Positions 44,779 through 54,413 of a stretch of 64,000 nucleotides of DNA are shown here, piece by piece; positions within the stretch are counted from its first letter, which is position 1; the number at the start of each line of letters is the position of its first letter. The position numbers were made by a program, and so were the translations under genes. This DNA comes from PALSA-911 sp963743035. GTDB lineage: Bacteria; Pseudomonadota; Alphaproteobacteria; Acetobacterales; Acetobacteraceae. The notes beneath the pieces are model-generated. The model was not told where the DNA came from. It made no database searches and saw only the letters and a program-made list of their open reading frames with translations. The stretch lies in assembly GCA_963743035.1 (NCBI GenBank), contig CAVUOB010000011.1, positions 186,001-250,000 of the forward strand, in the 5' to 3' direction.

Positions 44779-46071
44779 ATGTCGCAGCGCAGCGGATCCG
44801 GCGTGGATGAACCAGGCAACCAGACTGCCATGAAAGCCGTTGGCGCGGCGGTCATCGGCAATGTGCTGGAATGGTATGATTTCTCCGTCTACGGCTATCT
44901 CGCCACCATTCTGGCGCGGCAATTCTTCCGCAACGAGGATCCGACCACCGCGCTGCTCGCCACCTTCGCCGCTTTCGGCATCGGCTTCGTGGTACGCCCG
45001 CTGGGCGGCATCGTGATCGGGCGCATGGGCGACACGCATGGGCGCAAGGCGGCGCTGCTGCTGACCATCTTCATGATGGCGTTCGGCACCGTCGTGATCG
45101 GCCTGCTGCCGACCTATGACAGCATCGGCGTCATGGCGCCCATCCTGCTGGTGATGTGCCGCCTGGTGCAGGGTTTCGCCGCCGGCGGCGAGTGGGGCGG
45201 GTCCACCGCCTTCATCGTCGAATGGGCGCCCAGGAACCGCCGGGGATATTTCGGCAGCTTTCAGCAGGCCAGCGTCGCCGGCGGCCTGCTGCTCGGCTCC
45301 GCAGTCGCCGCCATCTGCAGCAGCCTTCTCTCCGCGGACGCCATGGCATCCTGGGGCTGGCGCGTTCCCTTCCTGCTGGGCGGCGTGCTGATCCCGCTCG
45401 GCGTCTACATGCGCCGCAACATCGACGAGACGCCCGCCTACCGTGCCGCCGCCGGGCAGGCCGCGCGGCCGCACGCGGCGCAGGCGGGCAACTGGACCCT
45501 CGCCGGGCGGGCCTTCGGCTTCACGGTGCTCTGGACCGTCTCCTACTATGTGATGCTGAGCTATATGCCGACCTTCACCCAGGCCTATGCCGGGCTGACA
45601 CGGACGCAGGCGCTGTGGTCGAACACCATTGGCCTGGTGGTCCTGGTCGGCATCATACCGCTGATGGGCACGCTGTCCGACCGCATCGGACGCAAGCCGC
45701 TGCTGCTGGCCTGCTGCGTGGCGTTCATCCTGCTGACCTATCCGCTGTTCCTGCTGCTGGTCTCCGCGGCCGGCCTGGCGACGGTGATCCCGGTGCAGGT
45801 GGTCTTCGCGCTGATGATCGCGAGCTTCTCCGGCCCCGGCCCGGCGGCCATCGCGGAAATTTTTCCGACAGCTTCGCGCTCCACCTACATGTCTACCGGC
45901 TACAGCCTGGCGGTGGCCGTGTTCGGCGGCTTCGCGCCCTATATCGCCACCTGGCTGATCGCAAAGACCGGATCGCCGCTCTCGCCCACCTTCTACCTGA
46001 TCGCGGCGGCCATCCTGTCCACGCTGGTCATCCTGCGGCTGCGCGAGACGGCGCATTCCGAGCTGAGCTGA
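44779..46071 (+). CDS. MHS-family MFS transporter (metabolite:H+ symporter)
   Basis: 430 residues, twelve helices. MHS marks: AVIGNVLEWYDFSVYGYLA in the first helix, GIGFVVRPLGGIVIGRMGDTHGRKAAL (signature loop), RLVQGFAAGGEWGGSTAFIVEWAP, and IDETPAY in the central loop. Such proteins import carboxylates, betaines or shikimate-like acids. GAAAGG lies ahead of the ATG; an upstream ATG at 44716 is in the operator. It leads a run with the deacetylase-fold gene. Confidence 0.92.
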   Translation: MSQRSGSGVDEPGNQTAMKAVGAAVIGNVLEWYDFSVYGYLATILARQFFRNEDPTTALLATFAAFGIGFVVRPLGGIVIGRMGDTHGRKAALLLTIFMMAFGTVVIGLLPTYDSIGVMAPILLVMCRLVQGFAAGGEWGGSTAFIVEWAPRNRRGYFGSFQQASVAGGLLLGSAVAAICSSLLSADAMASWGWRVPFLLGGVLIPLGVYMRRNIDETPAYRAAAGQAARPHAAQAGNWTLAGRAFGFTVLWTVSYYVMLSYMPTFTQAYAGLTRTQALWSNTIGLVVLVGIIPLMGTLSDRIGRKPLLLACCVAFILLTYPLFLLLVSAAGLATVIPVQVVFALMIASFSGPGPAAIAEIFPTASRSTYMSTGYSLAVAVFGGFAPYIATWLIAKTGSPLSPTFYLIAAAILSTLVILRLRETAHSELS

Positions 46072-46123
46072 TCCCCCCTAAGCCGCCCCCCGTCCCGAAC
46101 CGATCCCTGCGAGAACCCCCGCC

Positions 46124-47038
46124 ATGGCCCAGAACAATCCGAACGACTTCGCTGCGATGGAGCCCTGGCAGTGGCCGGACCGGCACTGGCAGGGCCTGAT
46201 CCGGCAGGTGCGTGCCGGGCGGGCGTTACGCCCCGCCAGCTGGCCCGGCGGCGCGCGCTGCGCCGTCGCGCTATCCTTCGACAGCGACCACGAGACGAAC
46301 GAGTTGCGCGACGGCGGCAAATCCATCGGCCGCCTGGCCTGGGGGCAGTACGGCAACCGCGTCGGCGTGCCGCGCATTGCGAAGCTGCTCGACCGGCACG
46401 GCATCCGCGCCACCTTCTATGTCCCGGCCGTCGCCGCCATGACCCATCCCGACGAGCAGCGCGCTTTGGTCGCCGACGGGCACGAGATCGGCATTCACGG
46501 CTGGATCCACGAGCTGAACTCGGTGCTGCCCTATGAGGCGGAGCGCGACCTGATGTTCCGCGCCACCGACAAGCTGGAGGAGATCACCGGCATCCGTCCG
46601 GTCGGCCTGCGCACGCCGTCCTGGGATTTCAGCCCCAACACGCTGCGCATCGAGCGCGAGCTCGGCCTGCTGTACGACAGCTCGCTGATGGCGGACGAGG
46701 ATTGCTACGAGCTGGTGATGGACGGCGAGCCCACCGGCATCGTGGAGCTGCCGGTGGAATGGGTGCGCGACGACGCGGTGTATTTCATGATGCACCGCTT
46801 TCAGTCGCTGCGGCCCTACACCGCGCCGGAGGACGTGTTCAACATCTTCCGCCGCGAATTCGACGCCGCCCACGCCGAGGGCGGCCTGTTCCAGTTGACC
46901 TGCCACCCGCACATCATCGGCTATCGCTCGCGCATCTGGATCCTGGACGAACTAATCGCGCACGCGAAGGCGAAGGGCGATGTGTGGTTCGCGACCCATG
47001 CCGAGGTGGCCGCCTACGCCCGTGACCACGCCGCGTGA
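46124..47038 (+). CDS. Polysaccharide deacetylase-fold hydrolase (PuuE/imidase-like)
   Basis: 304 residues. NodB-fold metal hydrolase: first Asp motif ALSFDSDHETNEL, metal HxxxH in GHEIGIHGWIHELN, then RTPSWDFSPNTLRI and the C-terminal LTCHPHIIGYRSR. This subgroup often acts on cyclic imides or allantoin-like rings rather than sugar polymers, and lacks a signal peptide, so it is cytoplasmic. It lies 52 bases behind the MHS transporter, so the imported compound may be its substrate (inference). Confidence 0.82.
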   Translation: MAQNNPNDFAAMEPWQWPDRHWQGLIRQVRAGRALRPASWPGGARCAVALSFDSDHETNELRDGGKSIGRLAWGQYGNRVGVPRIAKLLDRHGIRATFYVPAVAAMTHPDEQRALVADGHEIGIHGWIHELNSVLPYEAERDLMFRATDKLEEITGIRPVGLRTPSWDFSPNTLRIERELGLLYDSSLMADEDCYELVMDGEPTGIVELPVEWVRDDAVYFMMHRFQSLRPYTAPEDVFNIFRREFDAAHAEGGLFQLTCHPHIIGYRSRIWILDELIAHAKAKGDVWFATHAEVAAYARDHAA

Positions 47039-47053
47039 GCCGTAGAGCCCCCT

Positions 47054-48364
47054 CTATCCCGCCCCCACCGCCATGGTGGAAACCAACTCGCCCGTGCGGA
47101 TCGGGTGGTTGGGAATTATCAGGATGTAGGAAAGGGCGGACGCCAATCCGACGGCGGCGCCGACCAGCAGCGCCGGGACGAAGCTGCCGGTGGCCTGCAC
47201 GATGAAGCCGGTCACCGTCGGTGCCAGCGCGCCGCCCAGATAGCCGCCGAAATTCTGGATGCTGCCCAGTGAGGCCGTGCAATGCGCCGGCGCAGCCACG
47301 CTGGCGAGCGCCCAGGACATGCCGCTCGACCCGCCGCCGCAGAACACCGCACCGGAGATGAACGCCACCGCCAATACGTTGCTCGGCGTATAGGCGGCCA
47401 GGATGGTGAACACCGCCGTGCCGACCAGCAGCACGACGATCGGCAGCTTGCGGCTGTTGATCGGAGAGAAGCCCCAATCCATCAGCCGGTCGGCTACCCA
47501 GCCGGCGCTGATGCTGCCCACCACGCCGCAGGCATACGGAATGGAGGCGACGAAGCCGGTGGTGCGGATGCTCATGTGGCGCTGGATTTCCAGGTAGCCC
47601 GGCAGCCAGGCGGCGAACAGCCAGGTCAGGTAGACGATGCCGAAGAACCCGAGAATGAGCCCCCAGGTGGTGCGGAAGCGGAACAGGCCGCGCCATTCCG
47701 CCAGCGTCACCTGCTCGGCGCCGCGCTTTTCCTCTCCCTCGGTCAGATGTTCCGCCTCCGCCGGGCTCAGCGATGCCTCGCGGACCTCCCGGTACAGGGT
47801 GAACCACAGGATCGCGACGACCACGCCGCTCATGCCCATGATGACGAACATCCAGCGCCAGCCGAAGCTCAGCATCAGAAGGGTCAGCAGCGGCGGCGCG
47901 ATGGCCGGGCCGAGCGAGGAGGAGCAGTTGAACAGGCCGGTCGGCAGCGCGCGGTCGCGCACGTTCCACCAGTCCCGCACCACACGTACCGCACCCGAGA
48001 ACATCGGCGCCTCGCCCATGCCGAGAAAGACCCGGGCGACGACGAACTGCCAGAAGCCGCCGACCAGGCCGGCGCAGGCCTGGGCGACGGACCAGACGGC
48101 GAGGCCGGCCCCGAGCAGCCACCGCGGCCCCAGCCGGTCCACCAGCATGCCGCCCGGCAGCTGCGAGAACGCATAGGCCCAGAGGAAGGCCGACAGCAGC
48201 AGCCCCATATCGGCGATCGACAGCCCGAGATCCTGGCGGATCAGCGGATTGGCGATCGAGAGCGTGGCACGGTCGAGGTAGTTCAGCGTGCCGGCGACGA
48301 CGAGCAGCGACAGCGCCGAACGCTGCAGCGTCTTCACGCGAGGTGGAACGGCAGCGTGGGCCAT
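47054..48364 (-). CDS. MFS transporter, anion:cation symporter (ACS) type
   Basis: 436 residues, twelve helices. ACS features: LNYLDRATLSIANPLIRQDLGLS, WAYAFSQLPGGMLVDRLGPRWLL, FLGMGEAPMFSGAVRVVRDWW, and a central loop. Imports organic anions such as hexuronates or phthalate. AGAGGAGGAG lies ahead of the ATG; the frame extends upstream without support. It is transcribed with the orphan binding-protein gene upstream (32 bases). Confidence 0.9.
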   Translation of the reverse strand: MAHAAVPPRVKTLQRSALSLLVVAGTLNYLDRATLSIANPLIRQDLGLSIADMGLLLSAFLWAYAFSQLPGGMLVDRLGPRWLLGAGLAVWSVAQACAGLVGGFWQFVVARVFLGMGEAPMFSGAVRVVRDWWNVRDRALPTGLFNCSSSLGPAIAPPLLTLLMLSFGWRWMFVIMGMSGVVVAILWFTLYREVREASLSPAEAEHLTEGEEKRGAEQVTLAEWRGLFRFRTTWGLILGFFGIVYLTWLFAAWLPGYLEIQRHMSIRTTGFVASIPYACGVVGSISAGWVADRLMDWGFSPINSRKLPIVVLLVGTAVFTILAAYTPSNVLAVAFISGAVFCGGGSSGMSWALASVAAPAHCTASLGSIQNFGGYLGGALAPTVTGFIVQATGSFVPALLVGAAVGLASALSYILIIPNHPIRTGELVSTMAVGAG

Positions 48365-48395
48365 CGAACTCCTCCTCTCCGGCGACGGGCCGGGT

Positions 48396-49640
48396 TCAGG
48401 CGTGGACCATCGCGCAGCTTCCATCGGCCATCGGGCGGAAGGCCTTGTCGGTCGGCGTGGTCGCCAGCAGCTTGTAGACATCGCCCGGGTAGCGGCTCTC
48501 CGCCGGCGACTTTACCCCAAACAGATAGGCGGGGTGAATGGTGCGGCCGTCGGCGCGGATCGAACCCGGACCGAAGCAGTCATCGTCGGTCGGCATCGCC
48601 TTCATGGCCTGCATGGTGGCGCGGCCGGACTCCTTGGCCTTTGCCGGTCCCATCGCCTTCACCACCTTCAGGTAGTGCAGCACCGCCGCGTAGTCCCCGG
48701 CGTGGTTCTGGCAGGGGAAGGTGCCCTCCGGCAGATGCGGTTTGACCCGCGCCATGAAGCTGCGGGTGCGGTCGTTCAGATCCCAGTAGAAGGTTTCCGC
48801 CTCGGTCATGCCCTGCGCCACCGGCAGGCCCAGGGCAAGGACGCTGTTGATGTAGCCGGAGAAGCCGACAAAGGTCGATTTTCCCTGGGTCAGCCCGAAC
48901 TCGTGCGCCTGCTTCACGCAGTTGACGAAGTCGGTGCCTGCCCCGGTGAAGGCGATCGCCTTGGCGCCGCTGGCCTGCGCCTGAAGAAAATAGGCGGAGA
49001 AATCGGTCGTCTCGGGGAACGGGTAGGAGACGCTGCCGATCACCTTGCCGCCGGCCTGGACGACCGCCTCGGTCACGTCGCCCTGGAACATCTTTCCGAA
49101 CGCATAGTTGGGCGTGATGAAGAACCAGGTATCGAGGCCCTGCTTGACCAGCGGCGCGCCGGTGGCATGCGCCAGGCACCAGGTGTCGTAGCCCCAGTGC
49201 AGCGCGTTGGGGCTGCAATATTCGGAGGTCAGCGCCGAGCTGGCGGCCGACGTGTTCAAATGCAGCTTGTCCTTCTGCTCCACCACCGCCTTCAGCGCGA
49301 TCGCCAGCGCCGAATTGCTGACGCCGACCACCGCGTCCACGCCCGACTGGTCGAACCATTGCCGCACGATGCCGAGCCCGACATCCGCCTTGTTCTGATG
49401 GTCCGCCGACAGCAATTCGACCGCGAAATCCGGATTGGCGGCGCGGAACTCGCGAATCGCCTGCTGCGTGCACGCGACGCTGGTGGCACCGGTGATGTCG
49501 CGGTAGGGCCCGGACATGTCCTCGAGCAGGCCGATGCGGATCGTGTTGTCGCCGCTCTTGGCCTGCGCGAAGGCACGCCCGGCGGGAATGGCAGCGGTTG
49601 CCAGGCTGGAGCCCATCAGGCTGCGGCGGGTAAATGTCAT
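48396..49640 (-). CDS. Leu/Ile/Val-type periplasmic substrate-binding protein, orphan paralogue
   Basis: 414 residues. Leader MTFTRRSLMGSSLATAAIPAGRAFAQ with a twin-arginine-like start, then a peripla_BP_6 fold: RIGLLEDMSGPYRDITG, LLSADHQNKADVGLG, LHWGYDTWCLAHATG, YPFPETTDFSAYFLQAQ. AAAGGAGGAAAC fixes the start. It shares most blocks with the protein at 35981-37216, so they are paralogues; neither has ABC membrane components nearby. The gene downstream is an ACS-type MFS carrier, and a CoA-transferase is divergent. Confidence 0.92.
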   Translation of the reverse strand: MTFTRRSLMGSSLATAAIPAGRAFAQAKSGDNTIRIGLLEDMSGPYRDITGATSVACTQQAIREFRAANPDFAVELLSADHQNKADVGLGIVRQWFDQSGVDAVVGVSNSALAIALKAVVEQKDKLHLNTSAASSALTSEYCSPNALHWGYDTWCLAHATGAPLVKQGLDTWFFITPNYAFGKMFQGDVTEAVVQAGGKVIGSVSYPFPETTDFSAYFLQAQASGAKAIAFTGAGTDFVNCVKQAHEFGLTQGKSTFVGFSGYINSVLALGLPVAQGMTEAETFYWDLNDRTRSFMARVKPHLPEGTFPCQNHAGDYAAVLHYLKVVKAMGPAKAKESGRATMQAMKAMPTDDDCFGPGSIRADGRTIHPAYLFGVKSPAESRYPGDVYKLLATTPTDKAFRPMADGSCAMVHA

Positions 49641-49808
49641 TCGCGTTTCCTCCTTTGATCGCTATTGGGCGTCATCCTGACACAAGCGCCGCCGGACGCC
49701 AGCCGTCGGGGTGCCCGCGTGATCCGGGAGCCTGGGCGGCAGGTGCCCCTGTCGCCAAGCCGGGCGGGTTTGCCTATCCTCGCCCGAAACTGTCCGGAAC
49801 TTGCCGTC

Positions 49809-51002
49809 ATGACCGAAGCCACAGGCCCGCTGAAGGGCGTCCGCGTACTCGACCTCACCGCCGTCGTCCTCGGCCCCTTCGCTACCCAGACGCTCGGCGA
49901 CTGGGGTGCCGACGTGATCAAGGTGGAGAACATCGAAGGCGATCAGGCCCGCAATTCCGGGCTGTTCCGCAATCGCGGCATGGCCTCGGTGTTCCTGCAG
50001 ATCAACCGCAACAAGCGGTCGGTCGCGCTCAACCTGAAATCCGAAGCGGGCAAGGAAGCGCTGCGCCGGCTGATCGGCACGGTCGACGTGCTGGTCAGCA
50101 ATGTCCGCCCGGCCGGCATGGCGCGGCTCGGCTTCGGCTACGAGGCCTGCAAGGCGCTCAATCCGCGGCTGATCTATGCGGTGGCCACCGGCTTCGGCCA
50201 GGATGGCCCGTGGCGCGCCCGCCCCGCCTTCGACGAGATCATTCAGGCAGCCAGCGGCTTCGCCTCGGCCATGGGGTCGGACGACCAGCCACAATTCGTC
50301 CCCAGCCTGGCGGCGGACAAGCTGACCGGCATGGCGATGGTCTCCGCGGTCTGCGCCGCGCTGTACCACCGCGAGCGCAGCGGCGAGGGGCAGCTCGTGG
50401 AAGTGCCGATGATGGAAACGCTGACCGCCTTCAACAGCGTCGAGATGATGGGCGGCCTGAGCTTCGAGCCGGGCCTGGGGGCGCCGGGCTACAAGCGCAT
50501 GCGCCACCGCAAGCCGGCCAGGACGAAAGACGGCTGGCTGACGATGCTGCCCTATTCCACGGCCAATTGGTGCGCCTTCTTCGAGGCGGTGGGTCGGCCC
50601 GAGCTGATCGAGGCGCTCGGCGTGAACGATCCGGTGCAGCGCAACCAGAACATCGACCGGGTCTATGAGACGATGCGCGAGATCGCGCTGAGCCGAACCA
50701 CCGCCGAATGGGAGGAGCTGCTGCTGCGCATCGACGTGCCGCACACCGCCTTCACCCGGCTGACCGCGGTTACCGAACAGCCGCATCTGCGGGAGGTGGA
50801 CATGTTCCCGGTCATGCAACACCCGACGGAAGGCCCGATCCGCGTCGCCAAGCCGCCAACCCGCTTCGCCGACACCCCGGCCAGCATCCGCCGGCACGTG
50901 CCGCGTCTGGGCGAGCATACCGCGGAGGTGCTGCGCGAAGTCGGCTTCAGCGACGCCGAGATTGCTGGGATGACGGCCAGCAGGGCGGCCAGGCAGGCCT
51001 GA
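49809..51002 (+). CDS. CaiB/BaiF-type CoA-transferase (family III)
   Basis: 397 residues. Family III features: LKGVRVLDLTAVVLGPFATQTLGDWGADVIKVE at the N-terminus, NRNKRSVALNLKSEAGKEALRRL, the catalytic-Asp region ARPAFDEIIQAASGFAS, and GQLVEVPMMETLTAFN. Transfers CoA between an acyl-CoA and a free acid, activating organic acids for degradation. ATG 49809 gives MTEATGPLKG; upstream sequence is not family-like. With the divergent binding protein it suggests acid uptake and activation. Confidence 0.93.
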   Translation: MTEATGPLKGVRVLDLTAVVLGPFATQTLGDWGADVIKVENIEGDQARNSGLFRNRGMASVFLQINRNKRSVALNLKSEAGKEALRRLIGTVDVLVSNVRPAGMARLGFGYEACKALNPRLIYAVATGFGQDGPWRARPAFDEIIQAASGFASAMGSDDQPQFVPSLAADKLTGMAMVSAVCAALYHRERSGEGQLVEVPMMETLTAFNSVEMMGGLSFEPGLGAPGYKRMRHRKPARTKDGWLTMLPYSTANWCAFFEAVGRPELIEALGVNDPVQRNQNIDRVYETMREIALSRTTAEWEELLLRIDVPHTAFTRLTAVTEQPHLREVDMFPVMQHPTEGPIRVAKPPTRFADTPASIRRHVPRLGEHTAEVLREVGFSDAEIAGMTASRAARQA

Positions 51003-51063
51003 CCGGCGGTCGCAACGAGGGGCTGGCGAGAAAGGAAGCAAGGCCGGGCTTTGCCCGGACCCA

Positions 51064-51085
51064 CCAAAGGGCAGTCGCCCTTTGG
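51064..51085. terminator. Hairpin between CoA-transferase and glmS (convergent)
   Basis: CCAAAGGGC pairs perfectly with GCCCTTTGG across an AGTC loop. GGCCGGGCTTTGCCCGG just before it forms a second hairpin. No U run follows, so it may be a Rho-independent end of a GC-rich type or an interspersed element. Confidence 0.6.
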
Positions 51086-51116
51086 AAACCCGTTTAATGG
51101 GGCCGGGGGGCCGGCC

Positions 51117-52940
51117 TCACTCGACGGTGACGGATTTGGCCAGGTTGCGGGGCTGGTCGACGTCGGTGCCTTTCAGCACGGCGACGTGATAGGCCAGCAT
51201 CTGCACCGGGATCGCGTACAGGATCGGGGCGACGAACGGGTCCACGGTCGGCAGTATCACGGTCTCGGTGGCGATGCCTTTCAGCTTGGCGGCGCCGGCC
51301 GCGTCCGACAGCACGATCACCTTGCCGCCACGCGCCGCTGCTTCCTGCAGGTTGGAGGCGGTTTTTTCGAATAGCGGGCCGGACGGGGCGATGGCGATGA
51401 CCGGCACGTTCTTGTCGATCAGCGCGATCGGGCCGTGCTTCATTTCCCCGGCGGCATAGCCCTCGGCGTGGATGTAGCTGATTTCCTTCAGCTTCAGCGC
51501 GCCTTCCATGGCGATCGGGAAGCAATTGCCGCGGCCGAGATACAGCACGTCGCGCGCCTTCGCGATGCGGGCGGCGATCTTTTCGAGCTGCGCGCCGTTC
51601 TCCAGCACATCCGCCGCGCGGGACGGCACTTCCAGCAGCGCGTCGGTCATGCGTGCTTCCTGCTCGGCCGTAATCGCGCCCCGGGCGCGTCCGGCGGCGA
51701 GCGCCAGACAGGCCAGCACGGAGAGCTGCGCGGTGAAGGCCTTGGTGCTGGCCACGCCGATTTCCGGGCCAGCGACGGTTTCCATCACCGCGTCCGATTC
51801 GCGAGCCATGCTCGATTCCGGCACGTTCAGCACGGACAGGATGTGCTGGCCCTGCTCGCGCATGTAGCGCAGCGCCGCCAGCGTGTCGGCGGTCTCCCCG
51901 GACTGGGAGACCAGCAGGCCGAGCCCGCCCTTTTCCATCGGCGGCGTGCGGTAGCGGAATTCGCTGGCCACGTCGCCATCCGTCGGGATCTTCGACATCG
52001 CCTCGAACCACCAGCGCCCGACCATGCCGGCGTAGAAGGCGGAGCCGCAGGCGCTGATGGTGATGCGGGAGATCTTGGCGAAGTCGAAGGGCAGGCCGGG
52101 CAGCATCACCGCGCGCGAGTCGGGATTGACCATGCGGTGCAGCGTGTCGCCGATCACCGCGGGGTGCTCGTGCAGCTCCTTTTCCATGAAATGGCGGTAG
52201 TTGCCCTTGCCGATGGCAGCACCGGTGAGGCGGGTGAGCTTCACCTCGCGATCCACCGGCTGGCCGTCCTCGGCGTAGAATTTCGCGCCCTTGCGGTCGA
52301 TCACCGCCCAGTCGCCGTCCTTCAGATAGGCGATCCGGCGGGTGAGCGGGGCGAGAGCCAGCGCGTCGGAGCCGACGAACATCTCGTCCTCGCCAAAGCC
52401 GACGGCCAGCGGCGCGCCGTGCTGGGCGCCGATGATCAGGTCGGGGTGGCCGGCGAAGATCATCGCCAGCGCGTAGGCGCCTTCCAGCCGGCGGAAGGCG
52501 GCGCCGGCGGCCTCGATCGGCTGCATGCCGCGCTTGAGGTTGAGGTCGACGAGCTGGGCCACGGTTTCGGTGTCGGTCTCGGTGCTGAAGACCTGGCCCT
52601 CGGCTTCCAGCTCCTCGCGCAGCTCGGCATGGTTCTCGATGATACCGTTATGCACGATGGAGACCCGCTCGGTGCCGTGCGGGTGGGCGTTGCTCTCGGT
52701 CGGCGCGCCATGCGTGGCCCAGCGGGTGTGGCCGATGCCGATGGCGCCGGTCAGCGGATGCTGGTCGAGCACGTTCGACAGATTGCCCAGCTTGCCTTCC
52801 GCCCGGCGCCGGTCGATATGGCCGTTCACCAGCGTGGCGATGCCGGCGCTGTCATAGCCGCGATATTCGAGACGGCGCAGCGCGTCCAGCAACAGGGGTG
52901 CCGCAGGCCGGTTGCCGATTACGCCCATAATGCCGCACAT
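51117..52940 (-). CDS. glmS: Glutamine--fructose-6-phosphate aminotransferase
   Basis: 607 residues. First step of UDP-GlcNAc synthesis. The N-terminal glutaminase starts MCGIMGVIGN, with Cys2 as nucleophile after Met removal, followed by GHTRWATHGAP and HNGIIENHAELR. Two SIS domains bind sugar phosphate (ACGSAFYAGMVGRWW, LLVSQSGETADTLAALRY; LYLGRGNCFPIAMEGALKLKEISY). It ends NLAKSVTVE, the invariant C-terminus. It lies 8 bases after glmU; AAGGAT is the Shine-Dalgarno. Confidence 0.98.
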   Translation of the reverse strand: MCGIMGVIGNRPAAPLLLDALRRLEYRGYDSAGIATLVNGHIDRRRAEGKLGNLSNVLDQHPLTGAIGIGHTRWATHGAPTESNAHPHGTERVSIVHNGIIENHAELREELEAEGQVFSTETDTETVAQLVDLNLKRGMQPIEAAGAAFRRLEGAYALAMIFAGHPDLIIGAQHGAPLAVGFGEDEMFVGSDALALAPLTRRIAYLKDGDWAVIDRKGAKFYAEDGQPVDREVKLTRLTGAAIGKGNYRHFMEKELHEHPAVIGDTLHRMVNPDSRAVMLPGLPFDFAKISRITISACGSAFYAGMVGRWWFEAMSKIPTDGDVASEFRYRTPPMEKGGLGLLVSQSGETADTLAALRYMREQGQHILSVLNVPESSMARESDAVMETVAGPEIGVASTKAFTAQLSVLACLALAAGRARGAITAEQEARMTDALLEVPSRAADVLENGAQLEKIAARIAKARDVLYLGRGNCFPIAMEGALKLKEISYIHAEGYAAGEMKHGPIALIDKNVPVIAIAPSGPLFEKTASNLQEAAARGGKVIVLSDAAGAAKLKGIATETVILPTVDPFVAPILYAIPVQMLAYHVAVLKGTDVDQPRNLAKSVTVE

Positions 52941-52948
52941 GCTTCGAT

Positions 52949-54286
52949 CTATCCTTTTTTCGCGTGGGCCGCGCGGAAGGCGGCCGCAAACCCGGGGTTC
53001 TCAACCTGCCGCCCGCGCGCGATGCCGAGCGCATCCGGCGCGATGTCTTCCGTGATCACGCTGCCAGCCGCGACCATCGCCCCGTCGCCGACGGCGACGG
53101 GCGCGACCAGGGCGGTGTTGGAACCGATGAAGGCCCGCGCGCCGATGCGGGTGCGATGCTTCCTGAAGCCGTCGTAATTGCAGGTGATGGTGCCCGCTCC
53201 GATATTGCTGCCGGCGCCGATCTCCGCATCGCCGAGATAGGTCAGGTGGTTGGCTTTCGCGCCCGCGCCAAGATGGGCCGCCTTCAGCTCGACGAAATTG
53301 CCGACATGCGCGCCCTCGCCGAGCACCGTGCCGGGACGCAGCCGGGCATAGGGGCCGATGATGGCGCCGGCGCCGATATGGCAGCCTTCCAGGTGGCTGA
53401 AGGCGCGGATCTCCACGCCCTGTTCGACGCTCACGCCCGGGCCGAAGACGACGTTCGGGCCGATGCTGACATCCTGGGCGAAGCTCGTGTCGGCGCAGAG
53501 GAACACCGATCCGGGATCGGTCATGGTCACGCCCGCCTCCATCGCGGCGATGCGCAGCCGGCGCTGGACCACGGCCTCCGCCTCGGCCAGCTCGACGCGG
53601 GAATTGACCCCGCGCAGCTCGTCGGCCGGCGCCTCCACGGCGGCGACGCGGCCGCCTTCGGCGTTGGCCAGGCCGACCACGTCGGTCAGGTAGTATTCGG
53701 CCTTGGCATTGTCGTTGCGCACCGCGCGCAGCCAGCGGCGCATGTCGGTCGCGGCGGCGCAGAGCACGCCGGCATTGCACAGCCCGACCGCCCGCTCCGC
53801 CGCATCGGCGTCCGCCCATTCGACGATGCGCTCGACATAGCTGTCGCCGCCGGACAGGTCGGGGCCGATCACCCTCCCGTAGCGGCCGGGATCCGCCGGG
53901 CGCATCGCCAGCAGCGCCAGTTGCGCATCCCCGGCCCGGCGGCGGTCCAGCAGGCGCTGCATGGTCTGCGGCTGGATCAGCGGGTTGTCGGCGTAGAGCA
54001 CCGCCACCTCTCCCTCGCCGAACAGCGCGTCGGCCTGCAGCGCCGCATGCGCCGTGCCCAGGCGGTCGTGCTGGACGATGCTGGCATGCGGCGCGGCGGC
54101 GCGGGCCACGTTCTCCATGTCCGGTCCGACGACCACCACGATGCGGTCGAACACGCTCTCGCAACTGGCCAGGAGATGGCGCAGCATGGGACGGCCGGCG
54201 ATCGGGTGCAGCGTCTTGGGCAGGCTGGACTTCATGCGCGTGCCGAAGCCGGCGGCGAGGATTACAGCGGTCGCGGTGTTCGTCAT
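52949..54286 (-). CDS. glmU: Bifunctional N-acetylglucosamine-1-phosphate uridylyltransferase/acetyltransferase
   Basis: 445 residues. The last two steps to UDP-GlcNAc. The uridylyltransferase domain starts with ILAAGFGTRMKSSLPKTLHP (about 10-29), with YADNPLIQ and NAKAEYYLTDVV. A left-handed beta-helix acetyltransferase follows from about 250 (IGPNVVFGPGVSVEQG, GARAFIGSNTALVAPV). ATG 54286 gives MTNTATAVILAAG; a longer frame to 54358 is not conserved. The operon partner is glmS. The divergent gene is gph. Confidence 0.97.
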   Translation of the reverse strand: MTNTATAVILAAGFGTRMKSSLPKTLHPIAGRPMLRHLLASCESVFDRIVVVVGPDMENVARAAAPHASIVQHDRLGTAHAALQADALFGEGEVAVLYADNPLIQPQTMQRLLDRRRAGDAQLALLAMRPADPGRYGRVIGPDLSGGDSYVERIVEWADADAAERAVGLCNAGVLCAAATDMRRWLRAVRNDNAKAEYYLTDVVGLANAEGGRVAAVEAPADELRGVNSRVELAEAEAVVQRRLRIAAMEAGVTMTDPGSVFLCADTSFAQDVSIGPNVVFGPGVSVEQGVEIRAFSHLEGCHIGAGAIIGPYARLRPGTVLGEGAHVGNFVELKAAHLGAGAKANHLTYLGDAEIGAGSNIGAGTITCNYDGFRKHRTRIGARAFIGSNTALVAPVAVGDGAMVAAGSVITEDIAPDALGIARGRQVENPGFAAAFRAAHAKKG

Positions 54287-54413
54287 GCCCGGAAGCTCCG
54301 TCTCTTCATTCACGCGGCCTGTCCTGCGCGGTGGTGGTAGCGGCGCAGTCTGGGTCATGTCAAAGCCAACCGCCTGTGAGCGGGATCATAACGTATTTCG
54401 GAGTACAACATCA

